Below are positions 62,939 through 64,000 of a DNA stretch of 64,000 nucleotides, piece by piece (the stretch's first letter is position 1; each line of letters begins with the position of its first letter). The translations under genes and the position numbers were made by a program. This stretch comes from Chaetorhynchus papuensis (Eukaryota; Chordata; Aves; Passeriformes; Rhipiduridae): the NCBI GenBank assembly GCA_013396525.1, contig VWYX01000834.1, positions 1-64,000 on the forward strand. The letters are read 5' to 3'. Below the pieces are notes generated by a model. It ran no database searches. It was not told the DNA's origin and saw nothing but the letters and a program-made list of their open reading frames with translations.

Positions 62939-64000
62939 TTTTGCCCCTGTTCCTCTCCCTACCACTTAGTTTTCATAATATATACATCAGACACATTTCA
63001 AATATATCACCATTCCCCAAACAAAAGGAAGAACATTTGACTTAGTGTTATGGTTGAGAGAACATAACCACAGTTTAGGAGAAGGGAAAAAAAAGGGATT
63101 CTGAGGCATTGCAAAAAGAAGCAGCTTGAGAAAGTAGAAAAATTCAGAGACCAAGCTTGACACGAAATCTGTATGTTTAAAGGCTGTGGAGATGCACAGC
63201 TTACAGAATAGAAACACCTTAGCTCTGTTCTGTAGGGATGTCTTCTATCCACCCCGTTCCCCTCTAAAAATCCCTACAGAAAACATAACAACCTCAAGAA
63301 ATTGTTATGGAGGGTGGAAGGTGGTAAAGCTACTTCATTCATAGTAAATTCATGAAATTCTTTATAGGTAGAGGGCATCTCAAGAAGGAAATCACAAAAG
63401 TGGTCAAAAAGTTGTTTGATGCTATCCCACTCCCCCTACTTTTAAAAAGCTGAGACTCAACACCATGTATAAGTAAGAGGTGATAAAGTGTTGACCAGGT
63501 GAATACTTTGGTATCTACTGTTTTAGATGACAGAAAAAAAATTGTGCCAATTATTTGCATTCATTCTCGGTACAGAGCTTCCCCTTACCAAAGGCTCCAC
63601 CTCAGAATTAAAGGTGGAAACGTGAGATGCTGTGATTGCCACTCCCTCATACTTTCTTAGAGTACCCATTTTTAACATAAATTGTCTGTATGACACTGGA
63701 AAGCCATGAGGTGTTTTTTTTTTTAAAAAAAGTTTATCGTGCAGGATAACTGAGCAGAACTGCACTTCAATTACTTTCTTAGGGAGCAGAGAAACCCAAG
63801 AACAGGAAATCAACGTTCCAAGAAATGTTTTGCATACCCCAATTTAATACCAAACATTTTACTTGCTTACTACCAGGCATCATCTGAACAAAGCTGCAGT
63901 GCAGTAAGTTACAGGGGAAGTTTGATGAAGGTCAGGAGATTGCTTGATGCTTCATTTCTACTTGGCAATAACCAGAAGCTGCCTGGCTACTCCTGGAAAA
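62939..64000. other. Non-coding stretch, no gene seen
   Basis: AT-rich DNA with a T12-A7 tract (63713-63731). Overlapping minus-strand open frames of 73-96 aa have no recognisable domain. Confidence 0.45.

Noticed and set aside
1..64000. CRISPR arrays, operons, prophage or other prokaryotic systems
   Set aside because: No spaced direct-repeat array, no long adjoining genes and no ribosome-binding-site pattern. The CR1 and MIR relics show vertebrate DNA.

Overview
This window looks like vertebrate nuclear DNA, most likely from a bird. The main evidence is a set of decayed retroelements. Three CR1-type LINE remnants lie in minus orientation: a short tail near 10.47 kb with the usual avian 'atcatagaatcat...ttggaaaagacct' pattern, one near 41.95 kb and an older one at 48.58-48.95 kb. 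A fourth possible piece lies near 55.45 kb. There are also four or five very old MIR/CORE-SINE relics. The base is AT-rich and CpG-poor with isolated CpG-dense patches. Recognisable repeats are sparse, and there is no young LINE, SINE, LTR or ERV that I can recognise.

I find no convincing protein-coding gene. The longest open frames (184 aa inside the CpG island, 154-165 aa elsewhere) are about what chance gives in 64 kb. None shows a family I recognise. I read the window as intergenic DNA or a large intron. I saw no tRNA, rRNA, microRNA, CRISPR array or bacterial-type signal.

Layout: 1-10.4 kb is mostly featureless, with two MIR relics, a CpG-rich patch (7.9-8.3 kb) and a 28-bp tandem duplication. 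A candidate conserved element lies at 10.6-11.1 kb and another at 13.8-14.2 kb. 14.2-31.8 kb is quiet apart from a candidate element at 23.4-23.9 kb and simple repeats. A true CpG island (31.86-32.64 kb) with a CCAAT box is the best promoter candidate. It is followed by candidate regulatory elements at 35.2-35.5, 36.5-36.8, 37.0-37.6 (CpG-rich, with CCAAT and paired forkhead-like motifs) and 39.9-40.7 kb. A second small CpG-rich patch is at 42.5-42.7 kb. A possible exon with a strong acceptor tract lies at 45.0-45.17 kb, beside another candidate element at 45.5-46.25 kb. The right third holds a MIR and the oldest CR1 (48.1-48.95 kb), a featureless 6 kb, then candidate elements at 55.96-56.25, 56.5-57.3 and 61.5-61.8 kb.

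Taken together, a CpG island surrounded by about ten AT-rich, homeobox-motif-rich blocks in repeat-poor DNA resembles the regulatory landscape of a developmental gene. This is inference: sequence alignment across species is needed to establish conservation, and I cannot name the locus.
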